Below are positions 1 to 5,396 of a stretch of 10,272 nt of DNA, piece by piece. Positions within the stretch are counted from its first letter, which is position 1, and each line of letters opens with the position of its first letter. Under the pieces are notes generated by a model, which made no database searches, was not told where the DNA came from, and worked only from the letters and a program-made list of their open reading frames with translations. Both the position numbers and the translations under genes were made by a program. The stretch spans positions 1 to 10,272 of the forward strand of contig JBPCKZ010000120.1 in NCBI GenBank assembly GCA_051003795.1. Direction: 5' to 3'. Source of the DNA: JALYXS01 sp051003795 (GTDB lineage Bacteria; Acidobacteriota; Terriglobia; Bryobacterales; Bryobacteraceae).

Positions 1-310
1 CCGATTCAAGAGCCGGAATGGCAGGGGACGGTTTCGATACCGACGCCGTCCCAAACACAAACTCAGACTCGTCGGACACTAGCAAATAGAAGCCAAAAAA
101 TGGTCTTGACAATTGGGTCCACTTTAGCCAGCCAGCTTGCCAGGGAGACGATAACTGGCACGCTCGGCGTACTGGGTCGAGGCCGCCCGATCGGGATTCG
201 TTTCCTTCGACGAAGCTCGGGCGCGGTTGGGGAATTACGAACTTTCGCCAGACGCACGAGCTGTTCGAGCAAACGAAACAACGCCCGCAAGCCAAGCGGA
301 AACGTATGAG
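1..310 (+). pseudogene. Decayed DUF3368 PIN-domain toxin (C-terminal part, cut by window edge)
   Basis: Frame 1 is open from the first base and reads PEW (13-21), later VLT (103-111), then ITGTLGVL (151-174). These match, in the same order, PEW, VLI and VTGTLGVL of the DUF3368 protein at 3295-3714. After position 174 the family sequence continues only in the next frame, beginning VEAARSGFVSFDEARARLG (from 176), so one extra base lies near 175. The catalytic block D-A-G-E and the D-E pair that should lie between PEW and GTLGVL cannot be found, and this interval is about 30 bases shorter than in the 3295 gene. DUF3368 proteins are PIN-fold ribonuclease toxins. This copy cannot encode one. The N-terminus lies outside the window. 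The end near 310 is approximate, because the shifted frame stays open to 478. The homology is sure enough to call; exact borders are not. Confidence 0.72.
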
Positions 311-328
311 CGAAACATCGGTCCTCGC

Positions 329-460
329 GCGTTTTCGGTCGCAACGCTTGCCCCGAGTAATATAGAAAAGTTCGATTTATGCAAAAGCGAAATATTCTCA
401 CCGCTACTTGCGCGGCCGCCTGCGCCCTACTGTGGGGCACCGACTGGCGGCAATCCGCAG
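329..460 (+). repeat. Diverged duplicate of the beta-propeller gene start region
   Basis: This block aligns with 3788-3932 across the end of the toxin-propeller intergenic region and the first codons of the propeller gene. The best-kept core is CCCCGAGTAATATAGAA (351-367 versus 3812-3828), followed by the start codon at the same distance. One 11-base gap falls inside the coding part. The two copies lie in the same orientation about 3.46 kb apart. Confidence 0.8.
358..363 (+). promoter_or_regulatory. TAATAT box of the decayed promoter copy
   Basis: TAATAT starts 21 bases before the remnant ATG at 379, the same spacing as TAATAT (3819-3824) before the intact propeller gene. Conservation in a decayed copy fits a shared ancestral promoter -10 element. 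No convincing -35 hexamer is visible. Confidence 0.4.
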
Positions 461-504
461 CCGGCAAAAGCCGTTTAATTCAAATTGCTGCGCCCTTTCC
501 GTAG
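379..504 (+). pseudogene. Truncated, frameshifted start of a PQQ-type beta-propeller gene
   Basis: The first codons read MQKRNILTATCAAACALLWG, closely matching MRKRNILIAISAAACALTWG of the intact gene at 3840. After the shared Asp-Trp the copy lacks 11 bases (CCCACCGATGG in the intact gene). The loss lies between two TGG triplets and shifts the frame. The DNA similarity stops near 460, and the shifted frame ends at TAG (502-504) after 41 codons. Only the signal-peptide region survives, so no propeller can be made. It sits behind a decayed DUF3368 gene exactly as the intact propeller gene sits behind its own DUF3368 gene, which makes a segmental duplication or copied junction the simplest reading. 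Confidence 0.75.
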
Positions 505-549
505 TTTCGGTGATATTAGTAAAAATAGCGCGCCGCCGCGTCTCATAAA

Positions 550-566
550 GGGTCCTTTGTGAAACA
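550..566. repeat. 17-bp direct repeat, copy 1
   Basis: GGGTCCTTTGTGAAACA occurs here and again, without mismatch, at 1822-1838. A one-mismatch shorter form lies at 2369-2383. The first two copies bracket the module at 754-1667. Flanking bases are not similar, so this is a short dispersed repeat and not part of a longer duplication. Confidence 0.6.
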
Positions 567-601
567 AGAAGTGCGTGCTTAATTACCTATCGCGACTCGA
601 C

Positions 602-655
602 TGACCTGCCCCCTGTTGACACCTCCCCGAATCGCATCGGACTAGAGTAAAATAT
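602..655. mobile_element. Possible IS3-type insertion sequence end remnant
   Basis: The stretch begins TGACCTGCCCCCTGTTGACA and continues to GGACTAGAGTAAAAT. Terminal sequences beginning TGA(A/C)CTG(A/C)CCCC are common at the ends of IS3-family elements. That is memory of the family, not a match made here. No transposase reading frame and no opposite inverted end were found in the window, so at most one end remains. The rest of 505-753 shows nothing else that can be named. Confidence 0.22.
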
Positions 656-753
656 GTAGCGATGCCGACCGCGCGAAAACCGGTGAGGTCGGGCAAGTCG
701 AGAAAAACTCAATTGCGTCGCCGGAAGGCCCAGAGGGCAAAGCCTGACCCATT

Positions 754-1134
754 ATGGAAGATGATCTCGCGCCCGTATCAAGCTCCCACGAAGTAATACA
801 TTCGATGAATATCCTGCTATCTGAGAGCAATAGCGACAACAGTAGGGCGTTGACGGAGGCGTATTGTGAATACAAAAAACGCGTTGAAAATCGGGAGTTC
901 GAGTATCGAGTTGCCTTTTCAGAAGCTCTGAAGCAATTTCGTTCGAGTTCAGTTTATCGTAAAAGCGATAAGCGGGCGTCATCAAAAGCTGAGGCTCAAC
1001 TGCGTGCAGAATGGGCCTGTTCCTCCAACGAAGGCTACGTTCGAATCTTGGCTGACGCTCTCTCGCTGACTCCAATGTTGTACTCACGCCGAACTACCGA
1101 GCGCGTCTACAACAGGGATGCGAATTGGCATTGA
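754..1134 (+). CDS. Unrecognised helical protein, 126 aa
   Basis: I do not recognise this protein. It is rich in charged residues and should be largely alpha-helical, with a coiled-coil-like stretch around residues 32-85 (ALTEAYCEYKKRVENREFEY and onward). No signal peptide or membrane segment is visible. The ATG at 754 has no good Shine-Dalgarno sequence; an in-frame ATG at 805 is an alternative. The frame overlaps the next one by 10 bases as drawn. The next frame is in fact open from 1056, and its extra codons read protein-like (LTPNYRARLQQGCELALKAQ), while the end of this ORF is basic and poorly helical. One missing base between about 1056 and 1125 would join the two into one protein of about 304 aa. 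Base composition is visibly less GC-rich than the propeller genes, which hints at foreign origin. Confidence 0.5.
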   Translation: MEDDLAPVSSSHEVIHSMNILLSESNSDNSRALTEAYCEYKKRVENREFEYRVAFSEALKQFRSSSVYRKSDKRASSKAEAQLRAEWACSSNEGYVRILADALSLTPMLYSRRTTERVYNRDANWH

Positions 1135-1667
1135 AGGCCCAATTGCGCCAAGCACATGCCTTCCTGAGACTCGACAAATTGACCAACATCCTCTTTGCCG
1201 ACCGCGATCTCACACTTGGAATTTTTCAGCTAGTTGATAACCACTATCTGACTGCGGCACTCAAAATTACGCAACTATTCGATTGGGCGGCGAGGGAACT
1301 GGAAACTAGAAGGATGGAAAAGATGCCTAGGTCAACAAACAACAATCAAACTAATATCATTTACGGCGGGACGCCGAGCATTACTCAAACGGGCAATGTT
1401 CTTACAAGTGGGGAGTTTCACAATCTTGCGTCAGAGCTCGCGCGATTGCGATACACACTTCAATCTCAGTTCTTATCCACGCCGCAGGCCGAGACGATCG
1501 AATTATTGCAACAGGCTGAGGCCGCCTCCAACAACAAGGACGCACACAAAGTGCAATCGGTCCTTCAGCGGATCTCCGGGAGCGGCTGGTCTGCCATTAA
1601 GAGCGTGGCGCCGCAAATTACGTCTCAGGTGATCCTGGGCTTCCTCAAGGCTCACGGATTAGCCTGA
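1125..1667 (+). CDS. Unrecognised protein with Asn/Gln-rich linker and helical ends, 180 aa
   Basis: The function is unknown. Residues 1-65 are helical (for example LRQAHAFLRLDKLTNILF). A polar, probably beta-rich linker follows near residues 68-92, containing TNNNQTNIIYGGTPSITQTG. Residues about 95-180 form a second helical part ending in SQVILGFLKAHGLA. This layout (helices, an N/Q-rich NII-type strand segment, a C-terminal helical bundle) recalls proteins such as AbiTii-like and other defence-associated accessory proteins, but the likeness is architectural only. The start drawn is TTG at 1125, overlapping the previous ORF. No Shine-Dalgarno sequence supports it, and the frame is open further upstream to 1056. 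It may therefore be the second half of a single frameshifted gene beginning at 754. A short stem (GACTG/CAGTC, 1666-1680) overlaps the stop and is too weak to call a terminator. Confidence 0.55.
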   Translation: MALKAQLRQAHAFLRLDKLTNILFADRDLTLGIFQLVDNHYLTAALKITQLFDWAARELETRRMEKMPRSTNNNQTNIIYGGTPSITQTGNVLTSGEFHNLASELARLRYTLQSQFLSTPQAETIELLQQAEAASNNKDAHKVQSVLQRISGSGWSAIKSVAPQITSQVILGFLKAHGLA

Positions 1668-1923
1668 CTGTGTTTCAGTCCTTCGCCGTCCCGGCGATCT
1701 CGCCGTCAGAGCGGCTACACGACGGCCGCGCCCGGTAAGGCGTTTTGCAGCAGCATGGCGGATACCCGGATCAGCGACGGCGATCAGTCATCCGTCTTGT
1801 TGGCTGTACAATTCTCGAAATGGGTCCTTTGTGAAACACGACAAAAACTTTCAATCGTGTTTTGAAGCCACGGCCATTCGACCGCGCTTTGTTGGATGCG
1901 GCTCTTCAATATTAATACTCTCG
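1668..1923. other. Gene-free stretch with repeat copy 2
   Basis: No reading frame here is convincing. The first half is GC-rich with small self-complementary segments such as CGCCGTCCCGGCG (1685-1697), none followed by a T tract. The 17-bp repeat copy lies at 1822-1838. The frame of the next gene is open back to a GTG at 1831 inside that repeat, but the residues before 1924 do not resemble the flavoprotein family. Confidence 0.4.
1822..1838. repeat. 17-bp direct repeat, copy 2
   Basis: GGGTCCTTTGTGAAACA is identical to 550-566. The distance between the two copies is 1272 bases, start to start. They could be the ends of an inserted segment or two members of a dispersed family. Confidence 0.6.
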
Positions 1924-2340
1924 ATGACAGAGGCCGATCTCCACAGGTTCTTGGTGCAATACAAACTCGGTGTCCTGGGTACGCTCGGAGATGCTAACGT
2001 CCCGCAATCCGCTTTGGTCGGCATCGCCGTCACTGAGGATTTGGAGATCATCTTCGACACGGTAAAGAGTTCTCGGAAATACCCGAATCTCATCGCCCGA
2101 CCGGCATGTTCTTTCGTGATCGGCTGGACGGGAGAGCAAACGGTTCAATACGAGGGCCGAGCTGACGAGCTCAGCGGAGGCGAACTGCAGCGTTGCCAGC
2201 AAGTATACTTTAACGCTTGGCCTGAGTGCCGTGTCCACCTGAGTTGGCCGGGGATTGCGTACTTCGTTGTGCGACCTCGATGGATTCGGTACAGTGACTT
2301 CGATCAAAATCCACCGCTTATCCGAGAGTTCACCCGCTGA
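1924..2340 (+). CDS. Pyridoxamine 5'-phosphate oxidase family (FMN-binding split barrel) protein
   Basis: This 138-residue protein has the layout of the small PNPOx-like split-barrel flavoproteins. It opens with a short helix, followed by LGVLGTLGDANVPQSALVG (residues 12-30), a strand ending in IFDT, and KSSRKYPNLIARPACSFVIG, where the S-R-K-x-x-N cluster normally contacts the flavin phosphate. The end, YFVVRPRWIRYSDF, is the usual last strand. Such proteins bind FMN or F420 and often act as general oxidoreductases or pyridoxamine-phosphate oxidase-like enzymes; the true substrate cannot be told. I chose ATG 1924 because family similarity begins there. A GTG at 1831 would add 31 unrelated residues. 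No clear ribosome-binding site precedes it. The gene looks intact and stands alone between two poorly coding stretches. Confidence 0.88.
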   Translation: MTEADLHRFLVQYKLGVLGTLGDANVPQSALVGIAVTEDLEIIFDTVKSSRKYPNLIARPACSFVIGWTGEQTVQYEGRADELSGGELQRCQQVYFNAWPECRVHLSWPGIAYFVVRPRWIRYSDFDQNPPLIREFTR

Positions 2341-2343
2341 CGT

Positions 2344-2799
2344 GTGTTGTCAGATTCGTTTCAAAACCGGTCCTTTGTGCAACGCCCGTCGGAGCGCGTT
2401 GAGCGCTGTCACGATATCGACGAGATTACGGACGTTGATAATTGTAATAAAATCTTGGGCATGTTCAACGTAGTCCTCAAGCGGGTCGGAACCCAAAGGA
2501 GTCTCGCGTACGCGTTGGTCGCTACGGTCGTTGCAGCAATCTCGGCCATAATGATTGGGTGCATTTACACTGCGAGGCGGCGGATGATGCTGCGTAGTGG
2601 GTTTCCATCTTATAAGAAAGCGCTCCTTGCGCTCAACGTGACAGTCGTCGTGTTGACCTCCTGCAGTATGGTTCGACGGCATCTTGAAGATTTTCCGCGT
2701 TGCCACCACAGGGCCATGATGGAACAGTTCTTCATTGAGGAATGCGCGGCCTCATCCAGCGGAGGGAGTGGGACTGCAACTTATACGTGGAGCGTTTAG
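2344..2799 (+). CDS. Doubtful ORF, possible small membrane protein
   Basis: The frame is open for 151 codons from a GTG. An ATG at 2461 would give 112 residues with one clear hydrophobic segment (LVATVVAAISAIMIGCIY) and a second weaker one (LLALNVTVVVLTSC). Nothing is recognised, and the N-terminal 39 codons do not look like protein. The opposite strand competes: on the minus strand, 2493 down to 2350 reads DPLEDYVEHAQDFITIINVR and continues to a stop, with coding-like G-start codons. Either strand could hold a gene fragment. No ribosome-binding site decides it. Treat this as a possible remnant region and not as a firm gene. Confidence 0.22.
   Translation: MLSDSFQNRSFVQRPSERVERCHDIDEITDVDNCNKILGMFNVVLKRVGTQRSLAYALVATVVAAISAIMIGCIYTARRRMMLRSGFPSYKKALLALNVTVVVLTSCSMVRRHLEDFPRCHHRAMMEQFFIEECAASSSGGSGTATYTWSV
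2369..2383. repeat. Short repeat, diverged copy 3
   Basis: GGTCCTTTGTGCAAC differs by one base from the matching part of the copies at 550-566 and 1822-1838. Read on the minus strand it encodes the end of an open frame (HKGPVLKRI, then stop). Confidence 0.45.
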
Positions 2800-3028
2800 T
2801 TACCTGCGATTTATCCCAGGGGTTTGACGCGGGACCGAATCATTATGAGAGATCTGGAAGGTGCGAGTTAGACATCAGCTTCAACACGGGAAGAATTACC
2901 GAAGTATTCGCAGGCTTTTCCGCAAATGAGCTTCAACTAGCATCAAGGGTGCAATAGGCCGTTGCATATCTTCATTGCCCAATCCGTGACAGGCTGCCTT
3001 TGAAATCCCGCGTAGTACAATCCGTCCT
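2800..3028. other. Gene-free stretch before the toxin-antitoxin pair
   Basis: A 71-codon plus-strand frame (2742-2957) crosses this stretch, but it has no recognised sequence or start signal and is probably chance. I see no terminator or long repeat. The last 15 bases carry the likely promoter of the following pair. Confidence 0.4.
3016..3021 (+). promoter_or_regulatory. TACAAT -10 box giving a nearly leaderless transcript
   Basis: TACAAT ends 7 bases before the ATG at 3029. A normal transcription start about 7 bases after the box would fall on or next to the start codon. The interval has no Shine-Dalgarno sequence, which agrees with leaderless translation. No strong -35 hexamer is at the standard distance. 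Confidence 0.4.
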
Positions 3029-3298
3029 ATGCAGATCACCGTCGAGCTTCCCGACGACATCGCCCGGCACCCCGATCCGGGGCGCGCGGCCCTCGAAGCG
3101 CTCGCCATCGAAGGATACCGCTCCGAGAAACTGACCCATCATCAAGCCGCCCAACTGCTCGGCCTCACCCGCTTCGAGTTCGACGGCTTTTTGAATGACC
3201 GTCAGATCTACGATCATGCCTACTCGATCGAGGATCTTGACCGCGATCTGGCCACCTTGCGGGAGCTGGAGGAAAAAGGTTTGCTGCCCCGACCATGA
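3029..3298 (+). CDS. UPF0175 family antitoxin
   Basis: This 89-residue protein opens MQITVELPDDIA, the usual start of UPF0175 proteins. It follows with an Ala/Leu-rich helix and GYRSEKLTHHQAAQLLGLTR (residues 30-49), a helix-turn-helix-like segment, then FEFDGFLNDRQIY. The family is the DNA-binding antitoxin partner of DUF3368 PIN ribonuclease toxins; it neutralises the toxin and should autorepress the pair. It is full length for the family. The stop overlaps the toxin start as ATGA (3295-3298), the classic coupling for such pairs. The ATG at 3029 is preceded by a TACAAT box and no ribosome-binding site, so the message is probably leaderless. Confidence 0.85.
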   Translation: MQITVELPDDIARHPDPGRAALEALAIEGYRSEKLTHHQAAQLLGLTRFEFDGFLNDRQIYDHAYSIEDLDRDLATLRELEEKGLLPRP

Positions 3299-3714
3299 TT
3301 CTGGTAGTGGCCGATATGGTCCCAAAAGCGGTCATCGAGGAACTCACGCATCCGCAAGCCCCCACAATCGTTCGCGCCTGGCTAAACGGAAGGCCGGAGT
3401 GGCTGGAGATTCGAGAAATCCGGGCGCCGCCCGATCCCCAGCTAGCCGGACTCGATGCCGGTGAGCGCGAAGCGATTCAACTGGCGCAGGAGGTGCCCGC
3501 CGATCTCGTGCTGATCGATGAACGCAGGGGCGTCAAGCTGGCCCAACCCCGGGGCATTCCCGTCACCGGTACGTTGGGTGTTCTCCTGCAAGCAGCCCGC
3601 AGAGGATTCGTCGACATCGATATGGCGCTGCCGAGATTACAGGCCACGGATTTTCGGAACACGCCGCAGCTTCTCGAACACTTACGGAAAAGCGCTCTGG
3701 GAGGCTTCTTATGA
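3295..3714 (+). CDS. DUF3368 PIN-like toxin with shortened N-terminus
   Basis: The protein matches DUF3368 over most of its 139 residues: VPKAVIEELTHPQAP (9-23), GLDAGEREAIQLA (52-64), DLVLIDERRG (70-79), VTGTLGVLLQAARRGF (90-105) and a C-terminal helix. The acidic residues at E15/E16, D54/E57 and D75/E76 fit the PIN metal site of an RNA-cutting toxin. The N-terminus reads MILVVADM and then jumps directly to VPKAV. Family members normally have about 20-30 residues between the VVAD strand (first catalytic Asp) and VPKAV, including the T-x-P-L-x-x-L helix. D7 remains but the first helix is gone, so the toxin may be inactive or tame. It is coupled to the UPF0175 gene by an ATGA overlap. A more decayed relative lies at 1-310. 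Confidence 0.82.
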   Translation: MILVVADMVPKAVIEELTHPQAPTIVRAWLNGRPEWLEIREIRAPPDPQLAGLDAGEREAIQLAQEVPADLVLIDERRGVKLAQPRGIPVTGTLGVLLQAARRGFVDIDMALPRLQATDFRNTPQLLEHLRKSALGGFL

Positions 3715-3818
3715 AGGAACCGACGGCCCTGATTTCCGCTTCTACCGGCTTCCTGACGATCGCGGTTCTGAACGCGCACGTAAGCAAGCGCTTTCGGTCG
3801 CGGCGACGAAACCCCGAG

Positions 3819-3824
3819 TAATAT
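3819..3824 (+). promoter_or_regulatory. TAATAT -10 box of the beta-propeller genes
   Basis: TAATAT lies 21 bases (start to start) before ATG 3840, inside a 125-base gap after the toxin gene. The predicted start leaves a leader of about 9 bases containing a weak AGAAGAG ribosome-binding match. The same box and spacing persist in the decayed copy at 358-363. No -35 match is clear. Confidence 0.42.
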
Positions 3825-3839
3825 AGAAGAGTTCCACTT

Positions 3840-5390
3840 ATGCGAAAACGAAATATCCTCATCGCGATTTCCGCCGCCGCGTGCGCCTTAACGTGGGGCG
3901 CCGACTGGCCCACCGATGGCGGTAATCCACAGCGAACCGCGTGGCAGCGGGACGAAAAAATCCTCGACAAGAACAACGTCAAGAACTTAAAAATCCTGTG
4001 GAAGCTCCAGTTGGATAACGTTCCGCAGGAGATGCACTCGCTGTTTCCCCCGCTTATCCTTGAAAAAGTTGCCACCGCCGCCGGCCCCAAGCAGATCGCG
4101 ATCGAGGCCGGCATCTCCGACAATATTTACGCCATCGACGTCGAAACGGGACGGATCCTCTGGCAGAAACATTTCGAATACCCCAAGCCGGAAAGGCGCG
4201 GACGTCCCGGCGATCCCCTTTGCCCGCCGGGACAGACCGCGACACCGGTGATTGGCCCCGCGAACGCTTCGGGCGCTCGAAATCTCTACGCTCTTGCGGG
4301 CGATGGGAAAATCCACACGATGAATGTGGCGAATGGCGAGGATGTCGCGCCTCCGTACCAGTTCGGTTATCCCAACGGCAAGTCCTACGCGCTGAACCTA
4401 TGGAACAACGTCATCTTCACTACCACCTCGCAGGGCTGCGCCGGCAATCCGAATCAGATGTGGGCGGTGGATGTCACCGATCCGGAACACACGGTAATGA
4501 CGTTCAACCCGAAGAGCGGCGGCCTTTGGGGCCGTACCGGCGCGGCCGTCGATTCGAGCGGAACGGCGTGGGCTCCCACCGGAGACGGGCGCTACGATCC
4601 GGAAAGCCACGTGTACGGCAACGGGCTGATCGGCGCGCGAGTGGAGGGCAAGGAGTTGAAGCTGGTCGATTGGTATGAGCCGACGAATTGGATCTGGATG
4701 CAGAAGCGCGATCTGGATATGCAGGTTACGCCGGCCATCTTTCCCTATAAAGGGCGCGAACTGATGGTCACCGCAAGCAAGGAATGCCGCGTATATCTGC
4801 TGGATACGAAATCGGCGGGCGGCGCGAATCACCAGACGCCCCTATATCGCACGCCGCTGCTTTGCAACGACGACGCGGATTTTCAATCGGCCGGCATTTG
4901 GGGCAGCATGGCAAGCTGGGAGGATTCGAGCGGGACTCGATGGGCTCTCACGCCGTTCTGGGGGCCGGTTCATCCGAATTTCAAGGCGCCCGTTTCTTAT
5001 GGCCCGGTGGAACATGGCGCGGAGGTCGCGTTCAAAGTGGAAGAGAAGGACGGCAAGCCGCAATTGACGCCCGCGTGGATGTCGCGCGATATGGATCAGG
5101 CGGAGCCGCCGGTAATTGCCAACGGAGTGGTCTTCGCGTACGGCAACGGCGAAAACACGCGGCAGGCCTACGCGGATCGCGGGCTCGCCGACTTCAGCCC
5201 CCTGCGGATCAAGGCGTCCGGCCACGCGGTCCTCTACGCGCTCGATGCCGAAACCGGGAAGGAGTTGTACTCAAGCGGCGATCAGATCAAGTCGTTCGCC
5301 CATTTCAGCGGTCTTTCGGTGGCGAATGGGCGCGTTTACTTGGGGACGTTCGACAGCGTGCTCTATTGCTTCGGGCTGCCCGGACATTAA
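3840..5390 (+). CDS. Secreted PQQ-binding-like beta-propeller protein, 516 aa
   Basis: The N-terminus is an export signal: basic MRKRN, then a hydrophobic core to about residue 18. The cleavage site is unclear, and Cys15 after Ala-Ala-Ala is a weak lipobox candidate. The mature start DWPTDGGNPQRTAW is typical of PQQ-like propellers, in which W-docking repeats build a quinoprotein dehydrogenase fold. Blade repeats are seen at IYAIDVETGRILWQ (96-109), LYALAGDGKIHTMN (149-162) and VLYALDAETGKELYS (464-478). Cys128 and Cys200 have counterparts in the next gene. There is no haem c CxxCH motif and I cannot show the PQQ/calcium site, so enzymatic activity is unproven; oxidation of alcohols or sugars outside the cytoplasm is only a guess. 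The gene shares a promoter region with the decayed copy at 329-504 and is followed after 6 bases by a paralogue, so the two are probably one operon. Confidence 0.9.
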   Translation: MRKRNILIAISAAACALTWGADWPTDGGNPQRTAWQRDEKILDKNNVKNLKILWKLQLDNVPQEMHSLFPPLILEKVATAAGPKQIAIEAGISDNIYAIDVETGRILWQKHFEYPKPERRGRPGDPLCPPGQTATPVIGPANASGARNLYALAGDGKIHTMNVANGEDVAPPYQFGYPNGKSYALNLWNNVIFTTTSQGCAGNPNQMWAVDVTDPEHTVMTFNPKSGGLWGRTGAAVDSSGTAWAPTGDGRYDPESHVYGNGLIGARVEGKELKLVDWYEPTNWIWMQKRDLDMQVTPAIFPYKGRELMVTASKECRVYLLDTKSAGGANHQTPLYRTPLLCNDDADFQSAGIWGSMASWEDSSGTRWALTPFWGPVHPNFKAPVSYGPVEHGAEVAFKVEEKDGKPQLTPAWMSRDMDQAEPPVIANGVVFAYGNGENTRQAYADRGLADFSPLRIKASGHAVLYALDAETGKELYSSGDQIKSFAHFSGLSVANGRVYLGTFDSVLYCFGLPGH

Positions 5391-5396
5391 ACCGAC

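Noticed and set aside
25..52. Stem GGGACGG/CCGTCCC with a 14-base loop, possible terminator or T-arm-like hairpin
   Set aside because: No T tract follows, it lies in the decayed toxin frame, and no tRNA-like arms surround it.
63..467. 134-codon minus-strand ORF similar to part of the minus-strand ORF at 3563-4123
   Set aside because: The similarity arises because both are antisense to the duplicated toxin/propeller junction; neither resembles a protein family.
662..796. Short basic ORF of about 44 codons starting ATG 662
   Set aside because: It has no ribosome-binding site and no family likeness, and Arg/Lys-rich chance frames are common here.
1666..1680. Hairpin GACTG/CAGTC at the stop of the second unknown gene
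   Set aside because: A five-base stem without a T tract is too weak to call a terminator.
3563..4123. 186-codon minus-strand ORF
   Set aside because: It lies antisense to the toxin end and the propeller start, both well supported on the plus strand.
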